IMG/VR virus record: IMGVR_UViG_3300011253_001134
Coordinates: 1 to 28,748 of that record
Source of the DNA: a virus
Length of the DNA stretch: 28,748 nt
Reading direction: 5' to 3' (one strand)
A program made the translations under genes and the position numbers. Below are positions 28,748 to 28,748 of this stretch, one piece after another; position 1 is the stretch's first letter, and each line of letters begins with the position of its first letter. The notes below the pieces were generated by a model, which made no database searches, had not been told where the DNA came from, and saw nothing but the letters and a program-made list of their open reading frames with translations.

Positions 28748-28748
28748 C
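28708..28748. repeat. Hexanucleotide tandem repeat at the window edge
   Basis: GCTCC followed by C or T, repeated about 7 times (28708 to the last base). All three minus-strand frames stay open through it. Such a repeat often breaks assemblies, so this edge may be a contig end. Confidence 0.85.

Noticed and set aside
1-28748. CRISPR array, integrase, transposase or insertion sequence
   Set aside because: No regularly spaced repeats of CRISPR type, no tyrosine or serine recombinase motifs, and no transposase-like ORF are visible on either strand.

Overview
The window reads as most of the genome of a short-tailed (podovirus-like) tailed phage, or a phage-plasmid/prophage, joined on its left to a conjugation- and replication-like module. 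Gene order is the main support for the phage call: terminase small and large subunits, portal, scaffold, HK97-type coat protein, head-tail adaptor, tail/structural proteins, two long internal-virion-like proteins, fibre, receptor-binding-type protein, then holin-like proteins, amidase and lysozyme. I see no tail tube, sheath or classical tape measure, which fits a short tail. UGA works as a stop throughout (several ATGA start/stop overlaps, and UGA stops followed by terminators), so the code looks standard. The host is not identified. Tandem HerA/VirD4-type ATPases beside a Replic_Relax protein, moderate GC, many starts without Shine-Dalgarno sites and several leaderless-looking promoters would suit a Patescibacteria/CPR host, but that is inference; an actinobacterial or other host is not excluded.

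Layout. Positions 1-4313: the 3' end of one HerA/VirD4-like ATPase gene (partial, degenerate Walker B), a complete membrane-anchored ATPase of the same family, a Replic_Relax protein and a CHC2 zinc-finger protein, closed by a strong terminator. Positions 4314-4564: a small intergenic zone with a leftward terminator, inverted repeats and a short motif shared with the promoter region at 2787. Positions 4565-7451: a phage-type small protein, a DUF932 protein, a metallophosphoesterase and a 42-codon ORF; two perfect DnaA boxes lie here. Positions 7505-10531: about 13 tiny, densely overlapping genes, including a DUF6378-like protein, an HNH-like protein, tandem zinc-ribbon microproteins and a mini GroES. 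Positions 10554-16702: packaging and head module. Positions 16704-25791: tail, ejection and adhesion proteins. Positions 25813-28370: lysis cassette. At 28374-28399 a bidirectional terminator separates this from a leftward operon (a small protein with an SSB-like tail and the end of another gene) that runs off the window inside a hexanucleotide repeat.

Points most worth a second look: the pairing of conjugation-type motor ATPases and Replic_Relax with a podovirus genome; an in-frame UGA that splits a membrane-anchored coiled coil from a lysozyme domain; a recurring extended -10 element 6-8 nt before start codons (leaderless mRNAs); a phage mini-GroES; three perfect DnaA boxes; and a set of microproteins and short repeats in the accessory region. 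No integrase, transposase, rRNA, tRNA or CRISPR array was recognised. No gene-free stretch exceeds 300 bases.
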